Notes: generated from the sequence alone by a model not told the origin. Shown: positions 45,411 through 58,550, counted from the first letter of the stretch. The stretch: 64,000 nt of DNA from Doryteuthis pealeii (GCA_023376005.1 CM042176.1:13019194-13083193); one strand, 5' to 3'. Translations and numbers: made by a program.

Positions 45411-47700
45411 GTTCATGTGTGTTTATTTGTTAAATATTGTTTTGTATAAATTTTTTAAGAATCCGTTACATTTTTAACCAAATTTAATCAAGTCTATACA
45501 CTTAGCTTAAATATGGCAGTCATCATTTTTTAATAAAACTTTTTTTCCCCAAAAGAAAAAAAATGTAACCAATTTTTTAATAAACCCACAAAAATCCTTA
45601 AAAAATAGTTATTTTTATATATTTTATTAATTTTACTGGAAAAAATAAAATAAAATTATGTAACTAATTATGTAACTATAAATTTTCAAATATTAACATA
45701 TTCCTTAAATTTTTACTCTACTTTTTTTACTTTTAATATACAAGATTTATTTTACCTTTTATTATTTATTACCTAGAAAAAGAAAAAAAAATTTTTTTTC
45801 AATCAAGTAAACAAAAAAACAATTTAAATTTTGACAATTGCTTCTTAAACAAATTTAAATTCCTTTTCTTTTTAATTTTCAAGACAAACATTTTTTTGAT
45901 CATCAGAATATTTCTCCCTATTATCTGTAATAATATTAATATTCTATAAGTAATTAATAAAATCAATTTATTAAAATAATGAAAATTACTTTTACTGTAA
46001 TTTTTACATAGTTTTTTGAAAAAGGTTTTTTTTTTCTTCATTTGTTTACTTCGGTTATTTTTGTTTTAAATGTCGACGATTATACAATTGAAGGATTTTT
46101 ATTTTTGTAGTTTTATTTAATTATTTATTATTTTTGGAAACAAATGATAAATTAGATAAGTTATATTTTTAAAAGTAAGTATATATTTTTTTATGCTCCA
46201 AAGCAAAATATCTACTTTTCTGAAAATATTTTTTTTAATTAAAAAAATTATCAAAATAAATGTAATCTTTTAAATAAAATCTAAAAAAATATTTGAATAT
46301 TAAAAAATACGAAGTGTTTAATTAAAAAATTAACTTGACTATTTTTATTTTCTAATGTTTTATGGTATTTTCATAGGTATTTTAAATAAGTATACATACA
46401 ATGTATTGTATACTATACAATGTATACTATACATACGACGTACGTATACGTCTCACAAGTGCTTATTTTACTTACTTCAAATATACCTTTTTTTTTAAAT
46501 CCATAAATTAATTTTTTTTAAAAGTTACTTTTAACTTTATTTAGTTATTGATTGATTAAAAGTTTAAATTTTGAAAGGTTTGACTTTAATTAAAAAGAAG
46601 AGTTTCTTTTTTGTCTAGAGAATTTCGCGGTTTTTTTCCTCCGAGTAAAACAATAAAATTCACAGTAAACAACAACAATGTATTGAAGGTGAAGGAATAC
46701 ATTTCATAGCTTTTTTATTACATTGAACTCAAATCTAAATGTATTCAATTTATTAATTTTGTTTATTTATTTTTTACAGAAGCCATTATTAAAAATATCT
46801 GTGGATATATACATACATATATATGCGTATGTTAAATTGAACTTATTGTTCCAGTTTATATTGCGAATTTTATTTCAAATTATTTACATTAAAAAATAAT
46901 GGAAACCATGACTATTTAGATAAGTCAGCAAATATTTTTTACTTTTTAAAAACAGAAGTTAATATCATGACGATTATTTATTTACAATTATTTAATGACT
47001 TGAGTACAAAAATATCTTCGTCTCAAAAAACAAAAAAAAAAAACCTTTGACAACATGGAATTAATATATTGTATATATTAAAATATTCGACTAAAAATTG
47101 TTTTACGTCTTACTTCTCTTAACTGTGTACGTACACAGAAAAGATCAAATTTCACATTTAAGTTTCATTTATTTATTTATTTTGGGATGTAAATTTATTT
47201 GTTTTGTTTTTATAACCTTGATAAAAAAAAATTGCATTTAATCAGCAATTCCAAAGTTTACGATATTGAACAATGATAATACTATTTTATATATACGTGT
47301 GTATGTATCGCTTTATACAAGAGTACTTAAATTATGACCGATAGGGACGAGTGGCGAGAGAGTTAAGGAAATCCCTGCTGTCAGTCCGGTGATGATTTTA
47401 AATATGAATTCTAATATTTTGTGTGCGTGTATGTGTGTGTGTATATATATATATTTCTCAGAGGTAATCAAAGAATTAATTTTTTTTTAAATTACCAAAA
47501 TTCAGGGAATGGTCCAATCTTAATGAACTTTTCATCACTATTTATTAAGGGCTTAATTTTATAATGAATATCTTATTTCATTAAGGGGGGGGGGCGTTTT
47601 TTCATGAATTATTTTCAAGATTATAGGTTTTTTTTTTTTCAACCTTTGATCATTCGAATAAAAAAAAAATACCGATTATTAATTGGTCACACAAAACTAA
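44600..47700. other. Very AT-rich intergenic DNA
   Basis: Homopolymer and TA/TG-rich sequence. The short GC-richer patch at 47,337-47,395 includes a minus frame DFLNSLATRPYRS ending in a stop, which could be a terminal exon but lacks support. No repeat family recognised elsewhere. Confidence 0.5.
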
Positions 47701-48184
47701 CACATTCTATCCATGACTGACATGCAACACTCTACTATTGCCCTTATGGCAAACCCCAGCCCTTTTTATCATATTGGTAAGTAGACGATGGTGGCTGAGG
47801 GTCTTCGTGTCATGGGTATGATGTTAAACTCTATCTGATGAAGTTCCAGTTCTGGGGAATGTAGAGAACCCTCACCATTACTCCCAGGTCCACCCTGACC
47901 CGGAGTGGTAGTACCTGTTAGGGTCCCATCTATGGGGTAAATTAGAAAAGAATGTGTTTGAAAAAAAAATTGAGTACCCATTAAGAGTAAATAAAACAAA
48001 ATGTCGTTGGCATGAAATGACACAATGAGGTAGACATGCCGTAAAATCCAACCAACCAACAACAAATTACACATTCCTTTATATTCAAACAAGAACAACA
48101 ACCACAGTGTGAAACATGTCAAACACCTTGCACTGTTAAACACTTCTCAATAAAATGTAGAGTTTTCACTTTCATAAAAAAACG

Positions 48185-48385
48185 GAGTGTCCAGCTTGGA
48201 ACCTCAAGGTTCCTTGGTTTGATTCCAGTCCTTGCCAACTCAGCGTATGAGTAGCACATGGATATATGCATTAAATTGAAGAGCTGATGGTAGGTGTTGT
48301 GCTCCGTCTCGGACACTAAAACCATCTCCTTGACCTAGCGCTAGTGAAAAGTGGATAGACTCCCTCACTGTCTGGCTGATTGGTA
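48185..48385 (+). repeat. SINE family B, plus orientation
   Basis: GGAACCTCAAGGTTCCTTGGTTTGATTCC (B box), AGTAGCACATGG and CTAGTGAAAAG...AGACTCCCTCACTGTCTGGCTGAT match family B read from the tRNA side. The extreme 5' tRNA head is missing. Confidence 0.7.
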
Positions 48386-48772
48386 AATTTATATAATTTT
48401 TTTCAGAGAGGTAATTAAAGAATTAATTTGAAAAGAATTACCAAAATTCTAGGTATTGTCTAATGTTAATGAAATTTTCACCACTTTATTCACTAAGGGC
48501 TTAATTTTGATAGATACATTTACCAATACACAAAAAATAATGATGACAAATATATTTACCAATCACCTCGACGACTTTACTTACTTTATTTGAAAAAGTC
48601 AACATGGATGCTATTGTGTTAGTATAGCATTTAATTCTAAGACTAACAGCAACAAATAAATGAATTAAAACTTTGTTTAATTCTACCAATTTATTAACGA
48701 GTAAATAAAACAATGAGTAACAATATAAAGTCCTTCCTGTGTATAAAGTTGAGTTTAAGTGACTTACCAGCA

Positions 48773-48944
48773 TGCTGGAGAAGATATCTGGTATCTTAGG
48801 ATGATCTCTTGGAGAGGATTTAAAGTCGCTGCCATCTGGGAACTGGTCCAGGGTCTGTCTGCGATTTTTGGTATTTTGCACCAAAACTTTTGGATCAACA
48901 CAGGATTGGTATATCCAATCACAGAAAGTCTCTCCCTCACTTAA
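48773..48944 (-). CDS. Unidentified exon, candidate first coding exon
   Basis: The minus strand opens with ATGGAGTTAAGTGAGG and encodes MELSEGETFCDWIYQSCVDPKVLVQNTKNRRQTLDQFPDG...IPDIFSSML, ending in phase 0 at a consensus GTAAGT donor. Composition (Cys, Trp, Asp) is unlike the surrounding AT-rich noise and it matches none of the repeat families seen here. I do not recognise the protein. Downstream exons would lie below 48,773 but none was identified. Confidence 0.45.
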
Positions 48945-49529
48945 CTCCATACACAGAAATTACCATTTTACTGACCCAACAATGCCATTCTGTCCATTTT
49001 GAGTAAAACAAAATTATGCCAAAAAATATAAATATAAATCTTATCAATACTATATATAAAAGTAACCCCTCAACACAATCACCAACGATGCTAACCTATC
49101 GTTAAAACCGTTAATTACAAAAGTATAAATATAGATATACAATGTATATTATTTCCTAATCTCTAGGCATGAAATAACCTCAGATGAGTTGATATGCTGT
49201 TAAAGCTTACTGTCAAGTCACGTTGAAAGCACCGGTTCCTGTTAGATCACCAAAGTAGCAATGACCCTGTTCAGTGCTTAGATGAGTGACAATTTAAGCA
49301 ACAGCAGGTACTGTAAGTAACCACATATCAAAATGACTTGATTTGGCATTAAATGATCCGAAAAGGGTTGATATGCCGTAAAACAACCAATCAATCTATC
49401 AATATTTACTGCCCTCTCCTCTTTTCTTCTACTAGACTGGTAGTACCTGTTAGGGTACCATCTATGGGTTAAATAGAGAAAAATGTGTTTTAAAAAATTG
49501 AGTACCCATCAAGAATGAATAAAACAATG

Positions 49530-49800
49530 TGGTTAAATCGAACTTAATTCCACCATCGTATGTCACCCCGCCGAAAGAAAAAAAACCCTAAAAATCAGTG
49601 AATTAACCAAATTTAATGAAATTTTCAGTGTTGATATATTAATCAATAAAGATGTAATGCACTCGTTATTTTATTTAAAAACTTTTACATTTTTTCAGGT
49701 TAGTTAACTTTGAATCACATATCTTTGAGAATCTGTGTTATGCCTCAAAGAATTGTGGTTCAAAGTTAACTGACCTGAAAAAATGTAAAAGTTTTTAAAT
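49530..49800. mobile_element. Family E MITE, partial
   Basis: Begins TGGTTAAATCGAACTTAATT and CCACCATCGTATGTCACCCC, then the shared ATGAAATTTTCAGTGTTGAT. It ends in an internal inverted pair (CAGGTTAGTTAACTTTGAA / TTCAAAGTTAACTGACCTG). Confidence 0.7.
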
Positions 49801-50452
49801 GAAATAACTGGTTCATATGGGTCAAATAGATGTTTAAAAATTATTAGTATTGGATAGAAATACTTTAAACAATATACCTGTGCAAACATAATAATAAACA
49901 GAAAAAATATAGTTACGATTGTAATCCAGCATCTAGAAATGAATTAAATTTTGCATTGAATAGCCCCTAAAGAGTTGATATGCCATTAAACAAATAAACC
50001 AAACCAACCAATCTTACTATTCTATTGGTCTATCATCTGTAGAAATCACAAGTCCACTCTGACCCGGAGTGGTAGTACCTGTTAGGATCCTATCTATGGG
50101 TTAAATAGAAAAAGGTATTTATAAAAAAAAGAATTGAGTATCCCTTAAGAATGGATTTATTTCAAAACTTTATTGGCATTAAATGACCCACTAAGGTTGA
50201 TATGCCATAAAACAAACCAAATCTGTAGAAGGGGTCACCAAATTTTTTTCACAGCGGGTCAGATATTTGAGGGGATGACGAGCTATAACCTTTTTGTTCA
50301 ATACAATACAATGAATACACATAATATAAAGACAACAAACATATATATTTACCAATACACAAAATATACAAAAATAAAGAAACCTGACATATATTTACCA
50401 AAATATTCAAATAATAAAGACAACAAATATTTAGCAATGCACAAAAATAAAG

Positions 50453-50500
<48 letters not shown>

Positions 50501-50509
50501 CTTTATTTA

Positions 50510-50946
50510 AGGATAGTGTAGCCCCCCCCCCCCATCACAAAAGCCACCTTATCTATAAGTTTACATGCAAATGTGAGATTTGCTACATTGGCCGTACTAC
50601 TTTGAGACTGGAATCTCGAATCAAGCAGCACATACCCTACAACATCCGTTCTGGCAACGTGGACTGTCCCACAGCAGCAGGCATAAATACTCCGTCCACC
50701 ATTGGACAACATCTATTAAGAAATTCCACTTGCGCTCGGTCCTACCACCCAGCTATGTTTTCAGTCCTTTGCAGTTCCAACAGTGAACTACAACTGCAGA
50801 TTCTCGAGTCTCTTTTCATCTCCCGCACTCAACCCCTCCTGTGCGTTCAGAAGCAGTCCCAACAACTACTCCTTTTTGGCACTTCAAGCCTCAACTTATC
50901 AAACGGGGGCACTCGTAATTTTCGAACCCCCCCTCGTGAGTTGTAA
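50510..50946 (+). pseudogene. Penelope-like element GIY-YIG endonuclease fragment
   Basis: The open plus frame reads SHLIYKFTCKCEICYIGRTTLRLESRIKQHIP, the GIY-YIG core as found in Penelope-like retroelements (IYKFTC...YIGRT...R...HIP). It continues through PSTIGQHLL...LESLFISRTQP to a stop. The reverse transcriptase part is absent, so this is a 3' fragment. It is inserted into the TATATA/AATAAAGACC repeat: the same AAAGACCTTATATA sequence flanks both sides. Confidence 0.85.
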
Positions 50947-51077
50947 GTTTCGTAATTTTACGAATTCTCGTCTTATTGAGAAAAAAAAAAAAAATTTCCC
51001 TTTTTCTCACTGCTTTCTGACTTTTCCGTTGTCTACAACAAAAAACTAAACTACATAAACATGATCTTTCAATGAAA

Positions 51078-51116
51078 TTTTTTCTCTGAGGAGCATTGAG
51101 CGAAAAAAAGAAAATC
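51078..51116 (+). ncRNA. Decayed hammerhead-like motif
   Basis: TTTTCT, then CTGAGGA (CUGANGA), a short GC/GC stem with ATTGA loop, GAAA and AGAAAA, which can pair with TTTTCT as stem I. It lies about 140 bp downstream of the GIY-YIG fragment in the same orientation, as in Penelope-like elements. Stem III is lost, so activity is unlikely. Confidence 0.4.
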
Positions 51117-51213
51117 ATTTTTGATTTTAAATCTAACTAGGGTACCCTTACTTTTCTTTTTAAGAAAAAAAAAAACAATTTATTTTACAACAGGCATATG
51201 CTTTTACGTGTCC

Positions 51214-51239
<26 letters not shown>

Positions 51240-51244
<5 letters not shown>

Positions 51245-51704
51245 TTAGCAATGCACAAAAAATAAAGACCTATATATATTTAGCAATGCACAAAAAATAA
51301 AGACCGTCAATATATATTTAGCAATGCACAAAAAATAAAGACCGTCAATATATATTTAGCAATGCACAAAAAATAAAGACCGTCAATATATATTTAGCAA
51401 TGCACAAAAAATAAAGACCAATATATATTTAGCAATGCACAAAAAATAAAGACCTTCTATATATATTAGCAATGCACAAAAAATTATGCAATGCACAAAA
51501 AATAAAGACCTTCTATATATATTTAGCAATGCACAAAAAATAAAGACCTTCTATATATATTTAGCAATGCAAAAAAATAAAGACCTTCTATATATATAAA
51601 TATATAGCAATGCACAAAAATAAAGACCTATATATATTTAACAATGCACAAAAATAAAGACCTTCTATATATATTTAGCAATGCACAAAAATAAAGACCT
51701 TCTC

Positions 51705-51736
<32 letters not shown>

Positions 51737-51903
51737 TTAGCAATGCACAAAAAATAAAGACCTATATATATTTAGCAATGCACAAAAAAATAAAGACCTA
51801 TATATATTTAGCAATACACAAATAAATAAAGACCTATATATATTTAACAATGCACAAAAAAATAAAGACTTATATATATTTAGCAATGTACAAAAAAATA
51901 AAG

Positions 51904-51941
<38 letters not shown>

Positions 51942-54750
51942 GCAATGATAAAGATCTACATATTTAGCAATGTACAGAAAAATAAAGACCTACATATATT
52001 TAGCAATGTACAGAAAAATAAAGACCTATATATATTTAGCAATGCACACAAGAAATAAAGACCTTCTAAATATATTTAGCAATGCACACAAGAAATAAAG
52101 ACCTTCTAAATATATTTAGCAATGCACACAAGAACTAAAGACCTTCTAAATATATTTAGCAATGCACACAAGAACTAAAGACCTTCTAAATATATTTAGC
52201 AATGCACACAAGAAATAAAGACCTTCTAAATATATTTAGCAATGCACACAAGAATAAAGACCTTCTAAATATATTTAGCAATGCACACAAGAAATAAAGA
52301 CCTTCTAAATATATTTAGCAATGCACACAAGAAATAAAGACCTTCTAAATATATTTAGCAATGCACACAAGAAATAAAGACCTTCTAAATATATTTAGCA
52401 ATGCACACAAGAAATACTTCTAAATATATTTAGCAATGCACACAAGAACTAAAGACCTTCTAATATATTTAGCAATGCACACAAGAACTAAAGACCTTCT
52501 AAATATATTTAGCAATGCACACAAGAACTAAAGACCTTCTAAATATATTTAGCAATGCACACAAGAACTAAAGACCTTCTAAATATATTTAGCAATGCAC
52601 ACAAGAACTAAAACCTTCTAAATATATTTAGCAATGCACACAAGACTAAAGACCTTCTAAATATATTTCTAAATATATTTAGCAATGCACACAAGAACTA
52701 AAGACCTTCTAAATATATTTAGCAATGCACACAAGAACTAAAGACCTTCTAAATATATTTAGCAATGCACACAAGAACTAAAGACCTTCTAAATATATTT
52801 AGCAATGCACACAAGAACTAAAGACCTTCTAAATATATTTAGCAATGCACACAAGAACTAAAGACCTTCTAAATATATTTAGCAATGCACACAAGAACTA
52901 AAGACCTTCTAAATATATTTAGCAATGCACACAAGAACTAAAGACCTTCTAAATATATTTAGCAATGCACACAAGAACTAAAGACCTTCTAAATATATTT
53001 AGCAATGCACACAAGAACTAAAGACCTTCTAAATATATTTAGCAATGCACACAAGAACTAAAGACCTTCTAAATATATTTAGCAATGCACACAAGAACTA
53101 AAGACCTTCTAAATATATTTAGCAATGCACACAAGAACTAAAGACCTTCTAAATATATTTAGCAATGCACACAAGAACTAAAGACCTTCTAATATATTTA
53201 GCAATGCACACAAGAACTAAAGACCTTCTAAATATATTTAGCAATGCACACAAGAACTAAAGACCTTCTAAATATATTTAGCAATGCACACAAGAACTAA
53301 AGACCTTCTAAATATATTTAGCAATGCACACAAGAACTAAAGACCTTCTAAATATATTTAGCAATGCACACAAGAACTAAAGACCTTCTAAATATATTTA
53401 GCAATGCACACAAGAACTAAAGACCTTCTAAATATATTTAGCAATGCACACAAGAACTAAAGACCTTCTAAATATATTTAGCAATGCACACAAGAACTAA
53501 AGACCTTCTAAATATATTTAGCAATGCACACAAGAACTAAAGACCTTCTAAATATATTTAGCAATGCACACAAGAACTAAAGACCTTCTAAATATATTTA
53601 GCAATGCACACAAGAACTAAAGACCTTCTAAATATATTTAGCAATGCACACAAGAACTAAAGACCTTCTAAATATATTTAGCAATGCACACAAGAACTAA
53701 AGACCTTCTAAATATATTTAGCAATGCACACAAGAACTAAAGACCTTCTAAATATATTTAGCAATGCACACAAGAACTAAAGACCTTCTAAATATATTTA
53801 GCAATGCACACAAGAACTAAAGACCTTCTAAATATATTTAGCAATGCACACAAGAACTAAAGACCTTCTAAATATATTTAGCAATGCACACAAGAACTAA
53901 AGACCTTCTAAATATATTTAGCAATGCACACAAGAACTAAAGACCTTCTAAATATATTTAGCAATGCACACAAGAACTAAAGACCTTCTAAATATATTTA
54001 GCAATGCACACAAGAACTAAAGACCTTCTAAATATATTTAGCAATGCACACAAGAACTAAAGACCTTCTAAATATATTTAGCAATGCACACAAGAACTAA
54101 AGACCTTCTAAATATATTTAGCAATGCACACAAGAACTAAAGACCTTCTAAAATATATTTAGCAATGCACACAAGAACTAAAGACCTTCTAAATATATTT
54201 AGCAATGCACACAAGAACTAAAGACCTTCTAAATATATTTAGCAATGCACACAAGAACTAAAGACCTTCTAAATATATTTAGCAATGCACACAAGAACTA
54301 AAGACCTTCTAAATATATTTAGCAATGCACACACAGAACTAAAGACCTTCTAAATATATTTAGCAATGCACACAAGAACTAAAGACCTTCTAAATATATT
54401 TAGCAATGCACACAAGAACTAAAGACCTTCTAAATATATTTAGCAATGCACACAAGAACTAAAGACCTTCTAAATATATTTAGCAATGCAATGCACACAA
54501 GAAATAAAGACCTACATATATATATTTAGCAATGCACACAAGAAATAAAGACCTACATATATATATTTAGCAATGCACACAAGAAATAAAGACCTACATA
54601 TATATATTTAGCAATGCACACAAGAAATAAAGACCTACATATATATATTTAGCAATGCACACAAGAAATAAAGACATATAAATATATTTAGCAAAGCTCA
54701 AAAAAATAAAGACATATATATATTTAGCAATGAACAAAAAAATAAAGACC
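51240..54750. repeat. 40-bp satellite array (~85 units)
   Basis: Unit of exactly 40 bp in the centre: AGCAATGCACACAAGAACT, AAAGACCTTCT, AAATATATTT. From about 52,020 to 54,480 copies are almost identical (about 60). Left and right flanks carry shorter, older variants (GCACAAAAAATAAAGACC, GCACACAAGAAATAAAGACC) mixed with TA runs. Outlying relatives lie at 48,520-48,560, 50,330-50,460 and 55,090-55,170. Confidence 0.98.
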
Positions 54751-54848
54751 TATATATATATATATATATATATATAAAGACCTATATATATTTAACAATG
54801 CACAAAAAATAAAGACCTATATATATTTAACAATGCACAAAAAAATAA

Positions 54849-54898
<50 letters not shown>

Positions 54899-54921
54899 CA
54901 ATGCACAAAAAATAAAAACCT

Positions 54922-54958
<37 letters not shown>

Positions 54959-54983
54959 CACTGCACAAAAAATAAAAACCTCC

Positions 54984-55018
<35 letters not shown>

Positions 55019-55858
55019 CAATAAATGCCACAAAAAATAAAACCTCCTATATATATATGCACAAAAAATAATGCACAAAAATAAAGACCTATATGCATTT
55101 ATCAATACACAAAAAATAATGATGACAAATCTATATTTACCAATGCACAAAAAATAAAAATCTTATATATTTACCTGTAGACAAAAAATTGACAGCAAAA
55201 TCTAATATTTGAACTATCTGTTAATAACTTCTGATGCCTTGTCAGCAGGTCTTAGAATATGCTGACTGGATCCTCAGTAGAGAAGTAAGAATCCCTCCCA
55301 CAAAAACTTTGGGCATCTTAGGTATGACAAAACTGCACCTGATGGTGAGGCCCCAGTTATTAATTTCTATTTTTATCTTATGGCATGTCAACCCTTGTTG
55401 GGTTATTTTATGCCAAAGACATTTTGTACTATTCATTCTTCATGGATATTGAAAATTCTTTCACTTTGTTTTACTCCATTTAAAAAAAAAATTTTTTTTA
55501 AAACTCAGTTTCTTCTATTTAACCCATATATAGGACTCTAACACGTACTACCACTCCAGGTCAGGGTGAAATTGGGAGTGATGGCAATGAAGGAGTACTT
55601 CACACTCCCTAGAGCTCCAGAACTGGAACTTTACCATTAGATGCAGTTTAACGCCATACCCAGGACACTTAGACCCTCAACCACCACCTTCTAGCACACA
55701 TGATAAAAAGGATTGGAGGTTTGTCATATAGGTGCTAGGGCTTGACATGACCATGAAGTTGATCAGACCTCTGACCGCCCATCTAGCCTAAGTAAGGGCC
55801 AAAGTGGAGTATGGCATGGCATCGACTGCTCAGTCACCAGGGTTCCATCTCTATATAT

Positions 55859-56263
55859 TCTATACATATATAAAGGGCAGTTGTGTGTGTATGTATGTCC
55901 GGAGGAAACTTTGAAAATAAAACAATTAACAACAAAGTAAATATATATACACATTAAATATCACCAGGGCTTGGTTTTTGAGTAAAAATAATGAAGATTT
56001 GATTTATTTTCTTGATAATTAAAAAATGCAATTTAAATGATAATAGCATGGAATTTTTTTCTTCATTTAATATTTTAGTTAGCAGACATTAACATTTCTT
56101 TTCAGAGTAACTGGATCAATGTAAGGTCTATTTTATTTTTTTACATAAGGATTTAAATGGGACGTCTCACAAGGATTCAACTCATGATTCAGTAATAATG
56201 GATCTGCGAGACTAACTTAAAAAATCCCCCTATACCCAGGCGATGCTGGGTAGCCACTGCTAG
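55859..56263 (+). mobile_element. Helitron-like element, complete
   Basis: Starts TCTATACATATATAAAGGGC and ends with hairpin ACCCAG-GCGATG-CTGGGT, spacer and CTAG before T. 405 bp, with the AAACTTTGAAAATAAAACA and CACCAGGGCTTGG blocks. A SINE-like ATAATGGATCTGCGAGACTA sequence lies inside. The next element begins at its last base. Confidence 0.7.
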
Positions 56264-57604
56264 TACATATATAAAGGGCAGTTGTATGAATCTGTATGTC
56301 TGGAGGAAACTTTGAAAATAAAACAATTAATGACAAAGTAAATATATATACACATTAAATATCACCAGGGCTTGGTTTTTTAACAAAAATAATGAAGATT
56401 GGATATATATTATTGGATACATTTAATAATTAAATAGTATTATAAAATAACGTTAAAATTCTACTCGGCCATTTTTGGCGTTTCTTGCTAAAAAAGTAAA
56501 CAAATGGAAGCTTGATCAATTTTTTTTCATATTAAATCTACATTTTTTACTGATTCAGAGTTGTGAATATTTCATTGTACAGGATAAACAATCATTTATT
56601 TAATCTATTTTTTTTATCATACAATTTTTATGGACAGTTTAAGAATTAATCATTTAGTTACACTTTTGACATTACAGTGAGTTGATATTTAACTTTTAAA
56701 CAAATACAAAATTCTTTCTAATAAGAAGTGTGATTTTTAGGGTTTTTTTTGCATTTGATATCTTAAATAGGAGGCATTAATTTTCCACAGGTTTCATGCC
56801 TGTGCACTTTTTGTTATTTAAAAATTAAAATTTCCACACAAAATAAGCTCAGTCATTTTTTTTATTTACCTTTTTAAACATTAAAAATTCTCTTTAATAA
56901 AATAACTTTCGATTTCTTTTTCTACATAATACAAAAAAGAAAAAAAAGTATTAATAATAATAATAATAATAAATATGGTAGTTTTATTCTTTCAATTATT
57001 TATATATATATATATATATAATATATATAATATATTATAAATATATATATATATATATATATTTTGGTGGACGTTTTTTCACTTTGTAATTGAATGAATT
57101 TTATGATTGCAAAATTTAAACAAAACCGAAATAATAATTTTTTTATTTTATTCATTTTTTTTTTCTAGGTATTGTTTATAAAATAATCACGTTAATTCAT
57201 TTACTTTAATATTATATATAAAAATAAAATCTGGTTACTAATGCAAAATAGTGTGCAAGAGATAATATTAGATTATGTATAAAATGTATTACATTTCACC
57301 GATTTACCCAAAATATTTGAGACGTTCGGGAGTTTCCGTAATCTACAAAGTTATCTAAAGTTATTTACATGTAAAATGGGATTCTAATAATATTAGATAT
57401 GGTTGTTATATTTTAATGCAATTTTATATATATATATGTATATATATTGAACTTTTTTCTTTTTTTTTTCACTTTGAAATGTAATATTTAATTTATTGAA
57501 TAAATTCTACTTAAAAAAAGTTTTAAGACTAAATTGCTAACCATTACACAATGTTTTTTTCTTTTTTCTCCTCTACCCAGGCAATGCCGGGTAGTTGCTT
57601 CTAG
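56264..57604 (+). mobile_element. Second Helitron-like element, head to tail
   Basis: Begins TACATATATAAAGGGCAG (lacking the first TCTA) and ends ACCCAG-GCAATG-CCGGGT, spacer and CTAG before A. The 1.3-kb interior is AT-rich with no ORF. The tandem arrangement fits the known tendency of Helitrons to insert next to each other. Confidence 0.6.
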
Positions 57605-57819
57605 AATAATAAATCTTATTTATTGATGACATCTTTATGAAAATCTGAGTTAGATTTGCCTCAAAACAGCCCATGATATTAGTGCATTTACAATCCTACA
57701 ATGTGTCTTATTTTCATTAAGAAATAAAGGTTTACAAATAATATTTGGTGTGGTTAATTTGCATACTGGTTTTAAGAAATAATTACTTGGTGTTATTGAT
57801 CTCAGATCATAAATAAAAA

Positions 57820-58300
57820 CTCTGATTTATTAAGAAACTTTAGTTGGGACCCCATCAAATATACTGGGGACTCGTTCAAAGCAAATATGTGCATCCCAGG
57901 ATGCACTAAATCAAAAAGCTATCAGCAGCACTGTAATAGGATATTTTAGTTTTTAGAAGAAGATTTGTTTATATACTAAACAGTGATGTTTTTGATTTAG
58001 TGTGTCCTGAGATGCACATATTTGTTTTGAATGAGTCCCCAGTATATTTGAGGGGGTCCCAACTAAAGTTTCTTAATAAATTGTAGGGGTTTTATTTATG
58101 ACCTGGGGAAACAACTAACCCAATCTAACTCCTACCTTGTAACCTATCCTGTGTAATTCATTTCTAAGTAACTATTGAAATGTATTTACAGTTAGTTTGA
58201 AATGGTGAAGGAAGAAAAAAGAAAAACACTGGTATGCATGGATTTGATTTTACTGCGTCCTTTTAGATTTTTGTGCGGTGGGGATACATGATGCATACTT
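57820..58300. repeat. Inverted pair of family D
   Basis: The left arm (about 57,832-57,935: TTTAGTTGGGACCCC...GGATGCACTAAATC) pairs with the right arm (about 57,985-58,080: GATTTAGTGTGTCC...GGGTCCCAACTAAAG) around about 50 bp. The family D body continues to the right. Confidence 0.85.
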
Positions 58301-58507
58301 TTCTCCCTCTCTCTCTCATATATATATATATATAGAAGTAAATACACAAACAATGTGTTTTGATATGGCTTTTTTAGCCGACAACTTTTGGGAGAATATG
58401 TGCTTAATTGAAGTCGTACCTAGTTTTGAAAGTTAATTAATTAATAATTAATTAATTAGGCGGGCATACCTATTCAAATGTAAGGCTAAACAAATCGAGA
58501 AAAATCA

Positions 58508-58550
58508 ATCTCTGTATGTACATTTCAGCCTATTAGGCCTCATCAGCAGA
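58508..58550 (-). ncRNA. Hammerhead ribozyme-like motif
   Basis: On the minus strand: TCTG (stem I), CTGATGA, stem II GGCCT-AAT-AGGCT (closing G.U), GAAA, stem III ATG-TA-CAT, cleavage-site A, then CAGA completing stem I. All core bases CUGAUGA and GAAA are present, and the very short stem III is typical of hammerheads in Penelope-like elements. Confidence 0.65.

Noticed and set aside
47337..47395. Minus frame DFLNSLATRPYRS-stop as terminal exon of the 48.8-kb gene
   Set aside because: The phase does not match the 48,773 donor with any nearby acceptor, and the sequence is too short to judge.
51240..54750. CRISPR-like array
   Set aside because: Units are contiguous 40-bp tandem copies with no unique spacers, in an animal genome.
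54792..55098. Tyr/Ile-rich minus ORFs
   Set aside because: Translation of TA repeats and the CTCC spacer of the satellite edge.
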